Shown one piece after another: positions 40,601 through 48,389 of a stretch of DNA of 64,000 nucleotides (position 1 is the stretch's first letter; the number at the start of each line of letters is the position of its first letter). Source of the DNA: Owenia fusiformis (lineage: Eukaryota > Annelida > Polychaeta > Sabellida > Oweniidae); NCBI GenBank assembly GCA_903813345.2, contig CAIIXF020000008.1, forward strand, positions 26,150,822 to 26,214,821, in the 5' to 3' direction. The position numbers and the translations under genes are program-made. Under the pieces are notes generated by a model. The model was not told the origin of the DNA. It worked only from the letters and a program-made list of their open reading frames with translations, and did no database searches.

Positions 40601-43600
40601 CTGTTTTTACCACCCCCACAAACAAGAAATGATAATACCAAACATCATATTATGAAACTGATTTTAAGTGAGCTTATGTCATGCAAATAAAGTTATATAA
40701 GTGGTACCCAATAACCTTGAGGGACAAAGACAAATCACTATAAAAGTATAGCTCATTTTAAACTCTCAAGTCATTCCCTTTCTGCTTAAGGCAATCTGAA
40801 TCCTTGCAATATCTGAATCTTAGCAATATCTGAATCCTTACAATATCTGAATCTTAGCATTATCCTTATTGATAACATTAATTAATCCTTTAATTAATGA
40901 TTTCATCATCTTCAAAAGAAAGAGGTGATCCTAGAAGATATATTCATCAGTAATACATTTTAGGTGCATGCTGGGGAGAGACTTAGAGTTCTGGTGAGAT
41001 GCTATATATGAGGGGTGATCAATAAGTAATGGACGCTCACAGACCAATAGATGAGATGCGAGTAGAAATAATCTTGATTTACGTCATTGAATATTCAAAA
41101 TTCAGTCAAAGTGATGTCATATTTGAAATCCACATGTAAAAGTACATCTGGAAATATGGTTTCGAAAATTGTTTATCAACTTTGAAAATTTAATTTTTTT
41201 GAAAATGTGATTTCTAGTTCAGGGAGATTCCCCATAGACCCCATGTTACAAAATCACAAAGTGAAAAGTGAAATATCTTTTCTTGTATTGGACAGATAAC
41301 ATTTTCTTTAACTAAACATATTTTAATTTGCATAACTATTAGATACATAAGGGTGATATGAAAATTGAACCACTAAAACAGATGTAATTTAAGTTAAAGG
41401 GAACTTTCTACTATACCCGCCATGTTATCTGACCCGAACGAGCCACGTGATGGTGAAACTGGTAGCTACCTACTCGCATCTGCGTTATTTCTATGATTTT
41501 TCACCAAATCGGTCCATTGAAAGTGTCTGTGTAAAAAACATCCATTTCTTATTGATCACTCCTCGTATATTCTGGGTTTAGCAGTCACCACCTGCCTTAC
41601 CTTTTTTATGGTTCACATAGAGGTAGATAAGTGACCAACACATATCTATCTGCCATGGTGGACATATTGCACCTTTATGCCCTAATTTTTGAAATAATCA
41701 TCATCTGACTTCCTCCATTTGTGTTCAATATAAACCATTGACTTGGTGGCTTCATTTCTCTTAATATTTTATATTTCACCATGGCATATTTCTCAAAGAA
41801 GTGTTAGCATTGTTCCACCATCCATAGACGCAATTAGACTTTCAATATCAACTATTTCATGGATATGGAGTACAAATCTATACAAAGTTGATGGATCTTT
41901 ATTTATGCAATAAAATCTTCAGTGTATATTTTAAATTTTTTTTATTAGATGTAACATGCATTATGTTGCTTTGGTGGTAAGTGATCAGCAAAAAGAAATC
42001 TATACAAATATTAAGCTTAAGTGAGCTATTCACAAAGTTGAGCTTTGCATATGAAGTGAAGTGAACATGAGTTTTGTATAAAAGTGAGATATTTACAAAA
42101 AGTGAGCTATATATAAAGTGAGTTCACAAAAAGTGAACATTGATCAATAGTGAGAATAAAAATGTGAAACGTGTAAAAATTGTGAACCTTGTATGCAGTT
42201 GTGCTCTATGTAGCTGTGGTGTTAAACCCTAAATCAAGACCTGTATATGTTAAAAGTGAGTACAATGTGCATGTGTTAAGCTGAATTGTGATCCTATTGT
42301 TACCTGTATGGTGGCAAGGCATCTAAAACATGGCACATTTCTGTTAAACATGACACATTTCTGTTAAACATGGCACATTTCTGTTAAACATGGCACATTT
42401 CTGTTAAACATGACACATTTCTGTTAAACATGGCACATTTCTGTTAAACATGGCACATTTCTGTTAAACATGACACATTTCTGTTAAACATGACACATTT
42501 CTGTTAAACATGGCACATTTCTGTTAAACATGACACATTTCTGTTAAACATGGCACATTTCTGTTAAACATGACACCTTTCTGTTAAACATGACACATTT
42601 CTGTTAAACATGGCACATTTGACATTTATTGAAGTAACCTACAATAAAACTGATCTTTACTTAACTTGGAATTGATTTGTCAGTTTAATGTGGGGTCAAG
42701 CTGACCTGAGGTTAAGATGACCTTGGAAAGAGTTGATCAATTGACCTGATGTTAAATTGGAAAGAATTCAAGTTGGAGTGATGATGAATGGACCTGAATT
42801 TGAGATTACTTTGGAAAACATTGACATGATGTTGACCTATGGATGAGATGATTTGATTGAGGGAAAATGTAAATGTTAATCAAGTTGCAATAACAAAACA
42901 TGCAATTATGCCATTTCATATCAGCAGTCAATGGTTAATATTAGGAAAATTTCTCATTCATTACATGATAAGGAGTAAACTAGAAATATTTATTTTGCTC
43001 CAAAATACTCAAAATACTGATTTGCAAGTTGTAGGTTTTAAAAAAAACTAGAAAAAAAGCTATTAAGTAGCAAATGCCACTGAACAAAACATATTTGTGA
43101 TGATTTGAAAAAAATGATTTAAAAAATATAAAAATAACACGGCAATAACAGTAGCAACTTGTCTCTTTTTTGCAAGAGCTACACCCACGATGTAATACCA
43201 ATTAAAAGAGAAATTTCTACTCATATAGAGATCCCATGCCTGTCATGAGGCATCAGCTTAAAGAATTTGGACCAAATCCAAATACTACAAGTTTTTGTAC
43301 TATCTAGGCTTATATTTGAATATAAGAAATTACACTTTTTCTGAAAACAGTAAAAATTCTTTCTTGGGCAGAGTCCTTTGCCTATGCGGGGTCAGCACAT
43401 AAAATCTGAACCAAATCTGAGTCATCAAATATTTTATTTCGTTATAGAAATTGAACTTTAATCCGAATTCTGGATATTAGTCTATAAAATCTGAACCAAA
43501 TCTGAAAACTGTCAATTAGGTCAATAGAAATTATTTTTTCATTCTAAGTGGTGGCTATTTTGAAATTAGTGGCCTTCTTGAGCAGAGGTTCTTTGTATGG

Positions 43601-46600
43601 CATCATCATTTTAACATTTAAACCAAATTCATTAACTGGTACTTGAGCTAATTTTGGGCATTTTGAATTGAGCAGCCATATTGGAAAATCCCTTCTCAAA
43701 CAGAGGTCATTTGGCATTAGCCTCTGAAATTTGAGGAAATCAATCAACCTGTTAAACCCTGAACATACAAACAAATGGATTCACTATATCCCTACTCAAA
43801 CTTTGTTCAGTGGGATAATAAAAGACATATATTTGAAATCAATCTGTTGAGGCCAAACTTTGAACTTTTATGAAAATGAATAATTTATTCAGCCTAAAAT
43901 ATTGGATCCCAGATAACAAGTTAATAATATAAAAAAACAATGAATGTTCTTCAAGGAATTTGCATCTGAAATAATATGATTGAAACAAATCAATTTCATT
44001 TGCTTGAAATGATGTGAAACAAACTGATGTTTGCAGATACTATTCATAATAAAAAACGAGATCTCAGAGAAACGTAATAGATAGGTACATGTATATCATT
44101 TTATTTCTATTGATGCAACAAGTATTTATTACTCTTTTCATTCTATCATTTTTAATTTAAAAAATGCACAATTTTATGATGTTCTTTCTACCCATATACT
44201 TTTCTCTATTACTCCTTATTGTCAACATATTTTCAAATAAAACAAAAATGGTGACATATTTTTAAATATGATGCTACTTATCATGTTAACCCAATTCCAA
44301 CATGCAACAATTGCTCAAAGAGTTTAGTGAAAACTAGTACAGTAATACCTGAATTTAGTAAACACCTTGTTCTACCTTGTTCTATATTGGTGTTCACTAA
44401 AGATAGGGTCTCTGTACAGTTAAGGTACATGGAAAATATATAATTCTTAAAAATGGTTTATCAAAGAGAGGGAGAAAAAGAGAGGTAAATATATTTACAA
44501 GATAGAGGTTCACCAAAACAGGTTTTACTGTACATACTAAAGGCTATTCCATTCAAACAATTGGTAGTCTTCTGAGGTAACCAATGAGGAGGTCCAAAAA
44601 TCATAAAAGACCCGTTTAAAATTCGACTACCAGTAGGATACAAGTTAAATGAAATAGCCAGCTATATATTGAGATATCTTGAAAGTTGGAGGATTTGAGG
44701 AAAATCCAGCAAATAATGCCATGTAAAAAAGGGTAGATGCTAAATATCTTACCAAGGATGTTATAACCTACATGTAAAGAAAGCAAAATCTCAATGTGAA
44801 ATAAAATCAACAATAATACCAGTGATCTCCCCAGGATTTCTCCTCAATAGGTTGCTTCATCTGTGCTGGTCAAACTATCAAAACATTAAAACTTTTGGAA
44901 CAGTGTGACCAACTTTTCAACAGGATTGAAAGTAACTTTAGATTTTTCAACAATTTGCAGCACCCATTAATCCGATACAAGGGAGATCACTAGACATTGC
45001 AATAAAATTCTAAGATAAGCTGGATCCTACAAGCCAATAACATGGAATATACACATGCATAACATGTCCCTTTGTTCAAGATATTTTCATAATGGTCACT
45101 CTTTTGAAAAGAAACTCCTGAAATGTTGAATGAATGGGCTGGGTGCCTCGAATTTCTTTCAAGAGTTTCTAAACAGAATTCAGAATGCCGACAATGTTGA
45201 CACTTCAACATTTCTATCAATTAAAAAAGTGACCATAATAACATTTTATCTTTCATCTCATTTCTTGATAAATTTGTTCAGTTACTTTCCCTTGTCATGA
45301 CATTCTATTTTATACAATCAGGTGGAATAAATTATAGCAAAATGTACAATTATTTTACTTGAATGCCATCTATTCAATAAGGCGAAATATATCTATAAAG
45401 CAAATATACAGGGTGTAAGCTAACACTATAGAGGGAGTCAACTATTGAAACTTAGTAAGATATATTCTTTAAATGATATATGTATGAATAATGATAAAAT
45501 TCAATAAAAAAATAGACAGAGATGGATGTGAGCATAATTTCATCAGACATGCTTAATTCTAATGCTTTCACTTAAACCATTTCTCCTGAGACCATGTGGA
45601 TGAACATCATTCCTATGACAAAGTATGTTTTTACTTAATTTCATGTATGTATTTTTGCTGAGGAAAATATTATATATACTGAATCCCTCCTCCATTTCTG
45701 AAGCAAAGTAGTACATCAGTAGATACAGTGCATGCATGAATATGTAACTTGTGAATATTATATTAATGATAAACAAATCCAACCTTAATTACACAGAACA
45801 GTACTAGTACTTAGAAATCACTTTCACTACAGTGTCAACAACATGTTTGAATCAACTAAGCATGTCTACAGTGAATCTACAAGAATGAAGTGAAAATTGC
45901 TTCAGACTTACCATAATACTTGTAATGCACCCCTCGCCTGTCTGTAAGTGTCTTGTTCAATTGGGGCCAGTAGTGGAAGAGGAGATTTACAGCTGGGGCC
46001 CTGGATGCTGGAGGGCCATAAGCTATTACACATAACAGGTCCTACAATTTAAAAACATCAATATGGCAAACCTGTATCATGGAAAGGCAAATCTACTATA
46101 GCAAACTTAAATTATGAATAGGCAAATCTACCTTATATAGGCAAACTCGAATATGGATATGGAAACCTATACTACCTAATATACAGGAAAACTTACATTT
46201 TGGACAGGCAAATCAACCTTATATAAAGATAAAACTATATTACAGATAGGCAAACCTAACTTGCTAGGCAAACTTGCATTATGTAAAGTAAATCTACCGT
46301 ATACAAAGGCAAACCTACATTACAAATAGGCAAGCCTATAATATATATGGTAAACCTTCATAAGGCATACCTGTACCCTATATATAGGTAAACTTAATTG
46401 CATATACAAGCAAACTTACCTTATATAGATATTTCTTCATGCTCATCAAGCTCTCAATAACCTGTGAGTGATAACCTATAATACAAGAGACATATTCAAT
46501 GTTCATAATGACTGTGTAGAGTCCATCCTTGTTGTTTCTCTAATGTTGCCCATTGAGCACTCTTGATAGAATAAGCAATTATTTTTCTCTAATTCTACTT

Positions 46601-48245
46601 TTAAAATAAAATCAATAACATGACACATTTGGAAATCAAGTAAATAATTGGCATAATTACAAAAACTGTTGTTCGTGTAAGCTAAATTTGATACTTACAT
46701 CCATTATCTATGTACTGGAACACCATCATTATAATGGCTGCTGTTGAATCAGTCGCATATGTTGGGTTCTCATTCATATCAGCATAACCTAGAAGCACAG
46801 ATTAGACGAGTAAGACACTCGATTAAAGCTGGGCAAGAGAGCTTATTCTGATTGGTTGTTACCATTATTTTTTATGATCATTGATTTCTTCTTCTTTGCG
46901 GAATTGTGAGAGAAGGGATGAGCTAACAATTGCATCCAAGGGACTTACACTGGAAGATTGGCGATGTACTCATGTAATACACTACACAAGTCCATGCTCT
47001 CTTATGCACAAACATTTAGTCCCTACATTAGGGGTCCAGAAAAAATATTTCTCTTTCCAATTTTGATTTGATATAATTACGTGTATTGCCATTTTATATT
47101 TTATAATGTAGAAATCTTCATCTGTTACAATCAGCTTGGCATTAAAGAAAGCAGACACAAAATCTTGAAAAACAAGTTGATCTTATAGACAATTCAATAT
47201 AACATACATGTACTTATAACTTCTCAATGAATACACCTACCTAAAGTCATAGGGAGTATGTTGGTACAGAGCAAGGAGATGGTTTCCTTCTGCAGATTGT
47301 GGGGAAATGTGGCCAGGGTAGAAGCCACTGTATAAGGCAATGCATCTAGTAAGTCGTACTCTAGGAATGGCACAAGACATCCAAGCACATGTAAGATGGC
47401 CTCGCCTAGTGCTATAATTTAAACACATCAGTTCAGAGGAGTCATTTTGAATCAATTATGATTTTGGATTCTATTTCACCTATGTATCATATTGTACTCT
47501 CAGATTAGAACTAACAATGAAACAGTAAACATCATTCTTATCAGATTTAACTAAAAAAGTTCCCTGTGAAACAGGGTTTTGATGAAAGTCAAGTCTTGAA
47601 TGAGAAATGTTCACTAAGAAATAGACAGATGTGGTATCTAAATGTAAGACATGCTTCACTGTATAAGTTTTTAATAAATCGTAGATGAAAATAAGAAACA
47701 TAAAGAAAGAATTCAACGTTTGGAATCTTTGAACAGTACTTACGTATGACTCCATATTGCACAGTTGGAACGAGGCCTATGATCTCTAGGACCACCTGGT
47801 AGAGACCAGAGTAGTTGAGGTTTGGAAATACTGACAGCCTGACACTATCTCGTTGTCTTGGCCCATAGCTCTCTTGGGGAATACTTGGCACATCCTTTAA
47901 CACACTGAAAAAAAAGTCTTAATTGTAAATCCTTAGTTGTAATAATCATGTATATGTATAGTTGCAATAATCATGTATTGATTGAATTTCAGAGTTAATT
48001 CTATTCATAATATCAACTCACATGCACTTCTAAGATATATAGAGACCATGGTATCTCTGTATTGTATAAGGCTTGGTATACATACCTACTCCCAAGATAT
48101 ACAGACCATGGTGTTTGAACATACCTGAGTAAAGTCTGAGAGAAATACTTCAATGTATTTGCCACATCTATGCCAGATGGCGTTGGTGATAAATTGTTTG
48201 TGATCCTATAGTGGTAGTCCTTGAGATTGCGGATCTTGGCATTGA
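1534..48245 (-). CDS. UNC79: UNC79-like NALCN channel-complex subunit, 5' part of gene
   Basis: UNC79 is a very large HEAT-like scaffold that, with UNC80, supports the NALCN sodium-leak channel controlling neuronal resting excitability (family knowledge). Thirteen exons join in order with matching phases: 48125-48245, 47744-47904, 47241-47411, 46699-46788, 46420-46475, 45912-46041, 40138-40202, 39455-39613, 13645-13859, 6566-6752, 3750-3816, 1931-1968, 1534-1637. The conceptual protein of about 520 residues follows vertebrate UNC79 from near its N-terminus. Landmarks are ANTLKYFSQTLL, LPYTVASTLATFP, DLLCVIAYGP, the Cys-rich PPLYVCSDCSD and RYCAQCH region, RYGIWLLVELC, MLFQWF, and MEYARVGGHW. 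The ATG exon is not identified, and the remaining ~2,000 residues lie left of the window. Introns are large (up to 25.6 kb) and full of repeats. Paralogy is unlikely, because UNC79 is normally single-copy. Confidence 0.93.
1931..1968 (-). CDS. UNC79: unc79 micro-exon l
   Basis: 38 nt, flanked by TTGTAG and GTAAGG. Completes the split Asp/Gly codon of exon k and encodes DNVGTTLEKLKSE, aligning with DEVGSLVEKLKPQ. Found because exons k and m do not join in phase without it. Confidence 0.88.
3750..3816 (-). CDS. UNC79: unc79 exon k
   Basis: 67 nt, flanked by TTTCAG and GTAAGT. Encodes EVLGRLLGMLFQWFDATSYL then PDG, aligning with SLARLVAMVFQWFHSTAYMM. Phase 0 in, one base out. Confidence 0.92.
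4153..4403. repeat. 61-bp tandem repeat, four near-identical copies
   Basis: Unit begins acatgcactcaattaacttt and ends ccaatctgcaaatccat. Four copies with almost no differences, so recent. On the minus strand each holds an acceptor-like TTTGCAG and, 10 bases on, a donor-like GTATAG. It lies in the intron between exons j and k. No matching exon was found. Confidence 0.9.
5005..6625 (-). repeat. 59-bp tandem array built from exon j 3' end plus donor
   Basis: About 26-27 units including the exon copy. On the minus strand each reads TATGGAATCTGGCTCTTGGT, AGAACTCTGCAAACCAAAGG, ATGATATCCCCATA|GTAAG, i.e. the codons for YGIWLLVELCKPKDDIPI plus a consensus donor. Most copies are over 90% alike. Between about 5.3 and 5.75 kb copies alternate between 'tatggggat' and 'tatggcgat', a dimer higher-order repeat. 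Three units carry small insertions (for example near 5,974). Confidence 0.95.
6566..6752 (-). CDS. UNC79: unc79 exon j (3' end seeds a tandem array)
   Basis: 187 nt, flanked by TTCTAG and GTAAGT. Encodes LLKEAQAMDSKRSAEMDDGE, an acidic stretch, then RKLLSRYGIWLLVELCKP and KDDIPI, aligning with RLLSQFGIWFLVSLCTPS. The last ~52 bases of the exon together with the donor make the unit of the adjoining 59-bp array. Confidence 0.94.
7531..8700. mobile_element. 1.17-kb foldback element with very long inverted arms
   Basis: The left arm begins ATCACGCCCGGTGATCGTGA and the right arm ends with its reverse complement. Pairing continues for over 400 bp, including 'gaaacgatacgcatctaagg' and 'ccattgttgcttgat'-type stretches and the G-rich GGGACGGAGGGG blocks. 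The centre is only about 200 bp. Related ends ('aatcaccaggcatgaaat') occur at 14.8 and 35.87 kb. The right arm is split by a later insertion at 8,270-8,400. Confidence 0.8.
8270..8400 (-). mobile_element. Short retroposon fragment with (CTAAA)n tail
   Basis: 131 bp inside the right arm of the foldback element, flanked by the 5-bp duplication TTACA. The left arm shows the uninterrupted site acttgtaagtgatg. On the minus strand it ends AATAAAACTAAACTAAACTAA, a short-period 3' tail typical of non-LTR elements, and contains the stem GCCCAAGTGGGC. Probably a SINE or 5'-truncated LINE. Confidence 0.75.
9768..10187 (-). pseudogene. Decayed mobile-element ORF with Cys-rich C-terminus
   Basis: 139-codon open frame. 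Its end, CRCLLAGLLCMSICSCEVDN then CQNT, has the spaced cysteines of the CXC-like 'CSCKKAGLPCT..CKC..C' tails found in many invertebrate transposon-linked proteins (recalled pattern, not searched). Upstream residues include SGHSVHKANPKLW. It opens in mid-domain, so it is a fragment. No splice context ties it to unc79. Confidence 0.5.
10618..11176. mobile_element. 0.56-kb mariner-like MITE
   Basis: Starts CAGGGTGGTCAAAAAATGG and ends TTTTTTTACCACCCTG, with TA on both sides. Subterminal sequences (for example 'ctttgtcattttaaaa' and 'ttttaaaatgacaaag', allowing gaps) pair along both arms. No transposase. Inserted within the putative 3.6-kb element. Confidence 0.8.
13645..13859 (-). CDS. UNC79: unc79 exon i (Cys-rich)
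   Basis: 215 nt, flanked by TTCCAG and GTAAAT. Encodes NCTYHDKLAVATCFSLEC, YRPIRYCAQCHAARHDD and ETRSYIVEAIVS, matching NCSSHVRRAVVTCFSAGC, RPVRYCKRCHSNHH and VCAVEAVIS. With exons g and h it forms a block of Cys and His pairs that could bind zinc (inference). Its last Ser codon is completed by exon j. Confidence 0.93.
14977..15615. mobile_element. 0.64-kb TIR element adjoining the 4.6-kb one
   Basis: Begins TTACAATTTCTTAAGAATCT and ends in its reverse complement, with AATT at 14,973-14,976 and 15,616-15,619. Each TIR contains a small palindrome (ATCTCGCTAATGAAATTATA onwards), then ATTAAGAGTTCATATCGCAT shared with the larger element. The subterminal sequence at about 15.06-15.18 kb matches the larger element's right end. 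It is probably a non-autonomous relative. Confidence 0.75.
15620..20192. mobile_element. 4.6-kb TIR element with AATT target sites
   Basis: Left end TCTATTACACTCATCTTATT and right end the exact reverse complement, continuing through AAGAGTTCATATCGCAT. AATT stands at 15,616-15,619 and 20,193-20,196. The empty site in copy A (about 36.4 kb) reads gaaataattctggttg. The interior has no open frame I recognise, but includes a 21-bp repeat at 19.54-19.78 kb. Superfamily unresolved. A 4-bp AT-rich target would suit Sola-like or other cut-and-paste groups. Confidence 0.75.
19540..19775. repeat. 21-bp degenerate tandem repeat
   Basis: About ten copies of gtggtcatttagacctaaact inside the 4.6-kb TIR element. 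The unit is a multiple of three, so both strands stay open for about 70 codons (CGHLDLN-type repeats). This is a period artefact, not a gene. Confidence 0.8.
21245..22259 (-). pseudogene. Dead mariner (Tc1/mariner) transposon
   Basis: Flanked by TA and ending in CAGGGTGTTCAGGAAA in both directions, with inverted arms of over 200 bp that include 'tagcgctaaggcggggc'. On the minus strand between about 21.6 and 21.9 kb the broken transposase reads FLFHLDNSPSHTAS, then after stops PPYSPNLAPNDLYFF, matching the second and third acidic catalytic motifs of mariner. Several stops show it is inactive. Absent from duplicate copy A. Confidence 0.85.
22581..33938. mobile_element. 11.4-kb composite insertion: six tandem units of a non-autonomous element
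   Basis: Unit starts (CTAGATTGGTAAATTGAACA) at 22581, 24950, 26721, 28437, 30173 and 31975 give units of about 1.7-2.4 kb. Each has, in order, a head with palindrome AAATTGAACAAAGTTCAATT, a 12-bp minisatellite (gagtaggtagct)n, one to several diverged ~120-bp blocks with 'ccggaagtcggatcgaaat', and a tail ending in (gaaa)n and (taa)n. Copy A at 37,276 lacks all of it, and TAA is present at both borders. Read on the minus strand, the left border is a hairpin followed by about 10 bases and CTAG, as in Helitron 3' ends. No Rep/helicase gene is seen. Short open frames recur only because the repeats do. Confidence 0.75.
33666..33935. repeat. Hairpin-bearing tandem repeat at the end of the large insertion
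   Basis: Five copies of about 50-60 bp. Each contains aaaactggcaaaagcaatag followed by a perfect stem GACTCCAGAT / ATCTGGAGTC around a short loop, separated by (aataat)n. The same GACTCCAGAT lies about 34 bp inside the opposite end of the insertion. Confidence 0.85.
34738..35436 (-). repeat. Second 43-bp exon h/donor array
   Basis: About 16 units of the same 43-bp repeat that adjoins exon h, here 4 kb further into the intron and with no exon beside it. It lies at the same relative position in the long duplicate as 38,667-39,480 does in the short one, so it probably moved by segmental duplication. Copies are more uniform than in the exon-adjacent array. Confidence 0.88.
35437..37689. repeat. 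Segmental duplicate copy A (short copy)
   Basis: Collinear with separated pieces of the 14.4-34.3 kb block: 35,450-35,920 matches 14,383-14,870, 36,299-37,000 matches 14,880-14,976 plus 20,193-20,860, 37,005-37,275 matches 22,262-22,580, and 37,276-37,690 matches 33,939-34,330. It keeps the pre-insertion state of three large insertions. No coding sequence. Confidence 0.85.
35920..36298. mobile_element. MITE related to 37,690-38,051
   Basis: Absent from the paralogous block near 14.88 kb, where 'ggtcataataacatgagga' continues without it. Imperfect TIRs start TTCACTGTTTAACTGCGT and, from the right, CTCACTGCTTCATTGCGT. The interior is shared with the 37.7-kb element. Confidence 0.65.
37690..38051. 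mobile_element. Hairpin MITE, about 360 bp
   Basis: The left end ACTTCATAGACACCAGTTGA and the right end TCAACTGGTGACTATGAAGT (reverse complement of the left, with one mismatch) bracket AT-rich DNA. The middle contains 'tgacatttgtatatcttgga' and 'catgttaattctgaa', shared with the element at 35.92-36.30 kb. The two are diverged copies of one family. Confidence 0.7.
38195..38475. repeat. Compound inverted repeats (hairpin-forming element)
   Basis: Two nested inverted pairs: TGTATTGCTACTGAG facing CTCAGTAGCAATACAG, then GAATGATTTGAAGTGCAATA facing a matching right arm ending in CACTTCAAATCATTC. The second pair also shares 'gcagaatatatcc'. Probably a non-autonomous transposon remnant of unknown family. 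Confidence 0.6.
38667..39480 (-). repeat. 43-bp tandem array built from exon h 3' end plus donor
   Basis: About 18-19 units. On the minus strand each reads GTGTCTCTYWWAATTGTGAC then AATAAG|GTATTTACA...GTAG. The first 26 bases equal the last 26 bases of exon h, and the rest equals the start of its intron. Copies are moderately diverged, and a higher-order variant with 'tctagagtata' recurs at about 38.76 and 39.06 kb. The array joins the exon without a gap. Confidence 0.88.
39455..39613 (-). CDS. UNC79: unc79 exon h (Cys-rich; 3' end seeds a tandem array)
   Basis: 159 nt, phase 0 to 0, flanked by TTTCAG and GTATTT. Encodes TCLDPALTIQMSDKG, PPLYVCSDCSD, QFLTDVLLPIQSV and SLNCDNK, aligning with PPLYLCEECSE and DVLLPQAEISAICQKKNC. 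Its last 26 bases plus the start of the intron form the unit of the adjoining array, so the exon's 3' boundary is itself the first repeat copy. Confidence 0.9.
40138..40202 (-). CDS. UNC79: unc79 exon g
   Basis: 65 nt, flanked by TTTGCAG and GTATGA. Encodes ACLPICCQKLICPN then SGNVPAVK, aligning with AWNPIHCQHIECHN and INKPAVK. An alternative acceptor 23 bases downstream (CTGTCAG) would break the phase with exon f, so the upstream one was chosen. Starts the Cys-rich stretch. Confidence 0.9.
41009..41565. mobile_element. Mariner-like MITE with GGGTGATCAATAAG ends
   Basis: About 557 bp. The left end GAGGGGTGATCAATAAGTAA is mirrored by a right end reading TTATTGATCACTCCTCG, followed by TA. The termini resemble Tc1/mariner ends. 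Subterminal inverted matches around 'gatgcgagtagaaataatc' and 'ctactcgcatctgcgttatt' extend the pairing. No transposase is seen. Confidence 0.75.
42319..42620. repeat. 20-bp tandem array, 15 copies
   Basis: Unit catggcacatttctgttaaa, fifteen copies in perfect 20-bp register. The only common variant is tggcac versus tgacac. One copy has tgacacctttc. Near-identity implies recent expansion. It carries no splice motif and is not exon-derived. Confidence 0.95.
44340..44530. mobile_element. Short TIR element (MITE), CAGTAAAACCTG family
   Basis: About 191 bp, beginning CAGTAATACCTG and ending CAGGTTTTACTG, flanked on both sides by TA. The same family occurs at 53,542-53,719. It contains 'gtgttcacta' motifs and no coding capacity. 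Confidence 0.7.
45912..46041 (-). CDS. UNC79: unc79 exon f
   Basis: 130 nt, flanked by TTGTAG and GTAAGT. Encodes DLLCVIAYGPPASRAPAVNL then LFHYWPQLN, a near match to DLLYVIAYGPSQVKPPAVQM and LFHYWPNL in vertebrates. Ends with one base of a split Gly/Ala codon that exon g completes. Confidence 0.95.
46042..46419 (-). repeat. Diverged exon-e/donor tandem repeat filling an intron
   Basis: The whole 378-bp intron between unc79 exons e and f reads, on the minus strand, as about 14-16 diverged units of roughly 20-30 bp. They are centred on TATATAAG-GTAAGTTTGCC, the last bases of exon e plus its donor. Examples survive as AAGGTAGATTTGCC and AAGGTTGATTTGCC. It looks like an old, decayed version of the three younger arrays in this gene. 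Confidence 0.6.
46420..46475 (-). CDS. UNC79: unc79 exon e
   Basis: 56 nt, flanked by TTATAG and GTAAGT. Encodes CYHSQVIESLMSMKKYLYK, aligning with YHCQLLECLMKYKQ. The exon's 3' end CTATATAAG and its donor recur in degenerate form through the next intron. Confidence 0.9.
46699..46788 (-). CDS. UNC79: unc79 exon d
   Basis: 90 nt, flanked by TTCTAG and GTAAGT. Encodes GYADMNENPTYATDSTAAII and MMVFQYIDNG, aligning with the vertebrate SASSMLMIAMQY region. Confidence 0.88.
47241..47411 (-). CDS. UNC79: unc79 exon c
   Basis: 171 nt, flanked by TTATAG and GTAGGT. Encodes LGEAILHVLGCLVPFLEYD then LLDALPYTVASTLATFP, closely matching the vertebrate LPYTMISTLATFP block. Helical HEAT-like character. 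Confidence 0.94.
47744..47904 (-). CDS. UNC79: unc79 exon b
   Basis: 161 nt, flanked by a long T-run plus CAG and by GTAAGT. Encodes VLKDVPS, NLNYSGLYQVVLEIIGLVP and VQYG, aligning with VLRDAPS and LDYQGLYVTLVTLLDLVP in vertebrates. About 35 residues present between exons a and b in vertebrates are absent here. Confidence 0.92.
48125..48245 (-). CDS. UNC79: unc79 exon a (first recognised)
   Basis: 121 nt, flanked by TTTCAG and GTATGT. Encodes NAKIRNLKDYHYRI and SGIDVANTLKYFSQTLL, matching the start of vertebrate UNC79 (about residues 10-50). Enters with two bases completing a split codon, so a short upstream exon with the ATG must exist. None could be supported between here and PAK. Confidence 0.92.
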
Positions 48246-48389
48246 CTGAAAGTCATAACATAAAAAGAATCACATCTGGCTTTATGCTTTACAAATGTCT
48301 CTGAACTCTAGGGCTTGAAAACTACCTATATACAATTATATTATGATATCCCATGTCAATAATATGTGGGGAAGAATATTCTGATAAAA

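Larger units (their letters stand above)
40203..45911 (-). other. unc79 intron f-g (5.7 kb)
   Basis: No exon seen. It holds a TIR element at 41,009-41,565, an irregular 'aagtgagctat' repeat near 42.0-42.2 kb, a 20-bp tandem array at 42,319-42,620, and a MITE at 44,340-44,530. Open frames here are short and match nothing. Confidence 0.7.
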
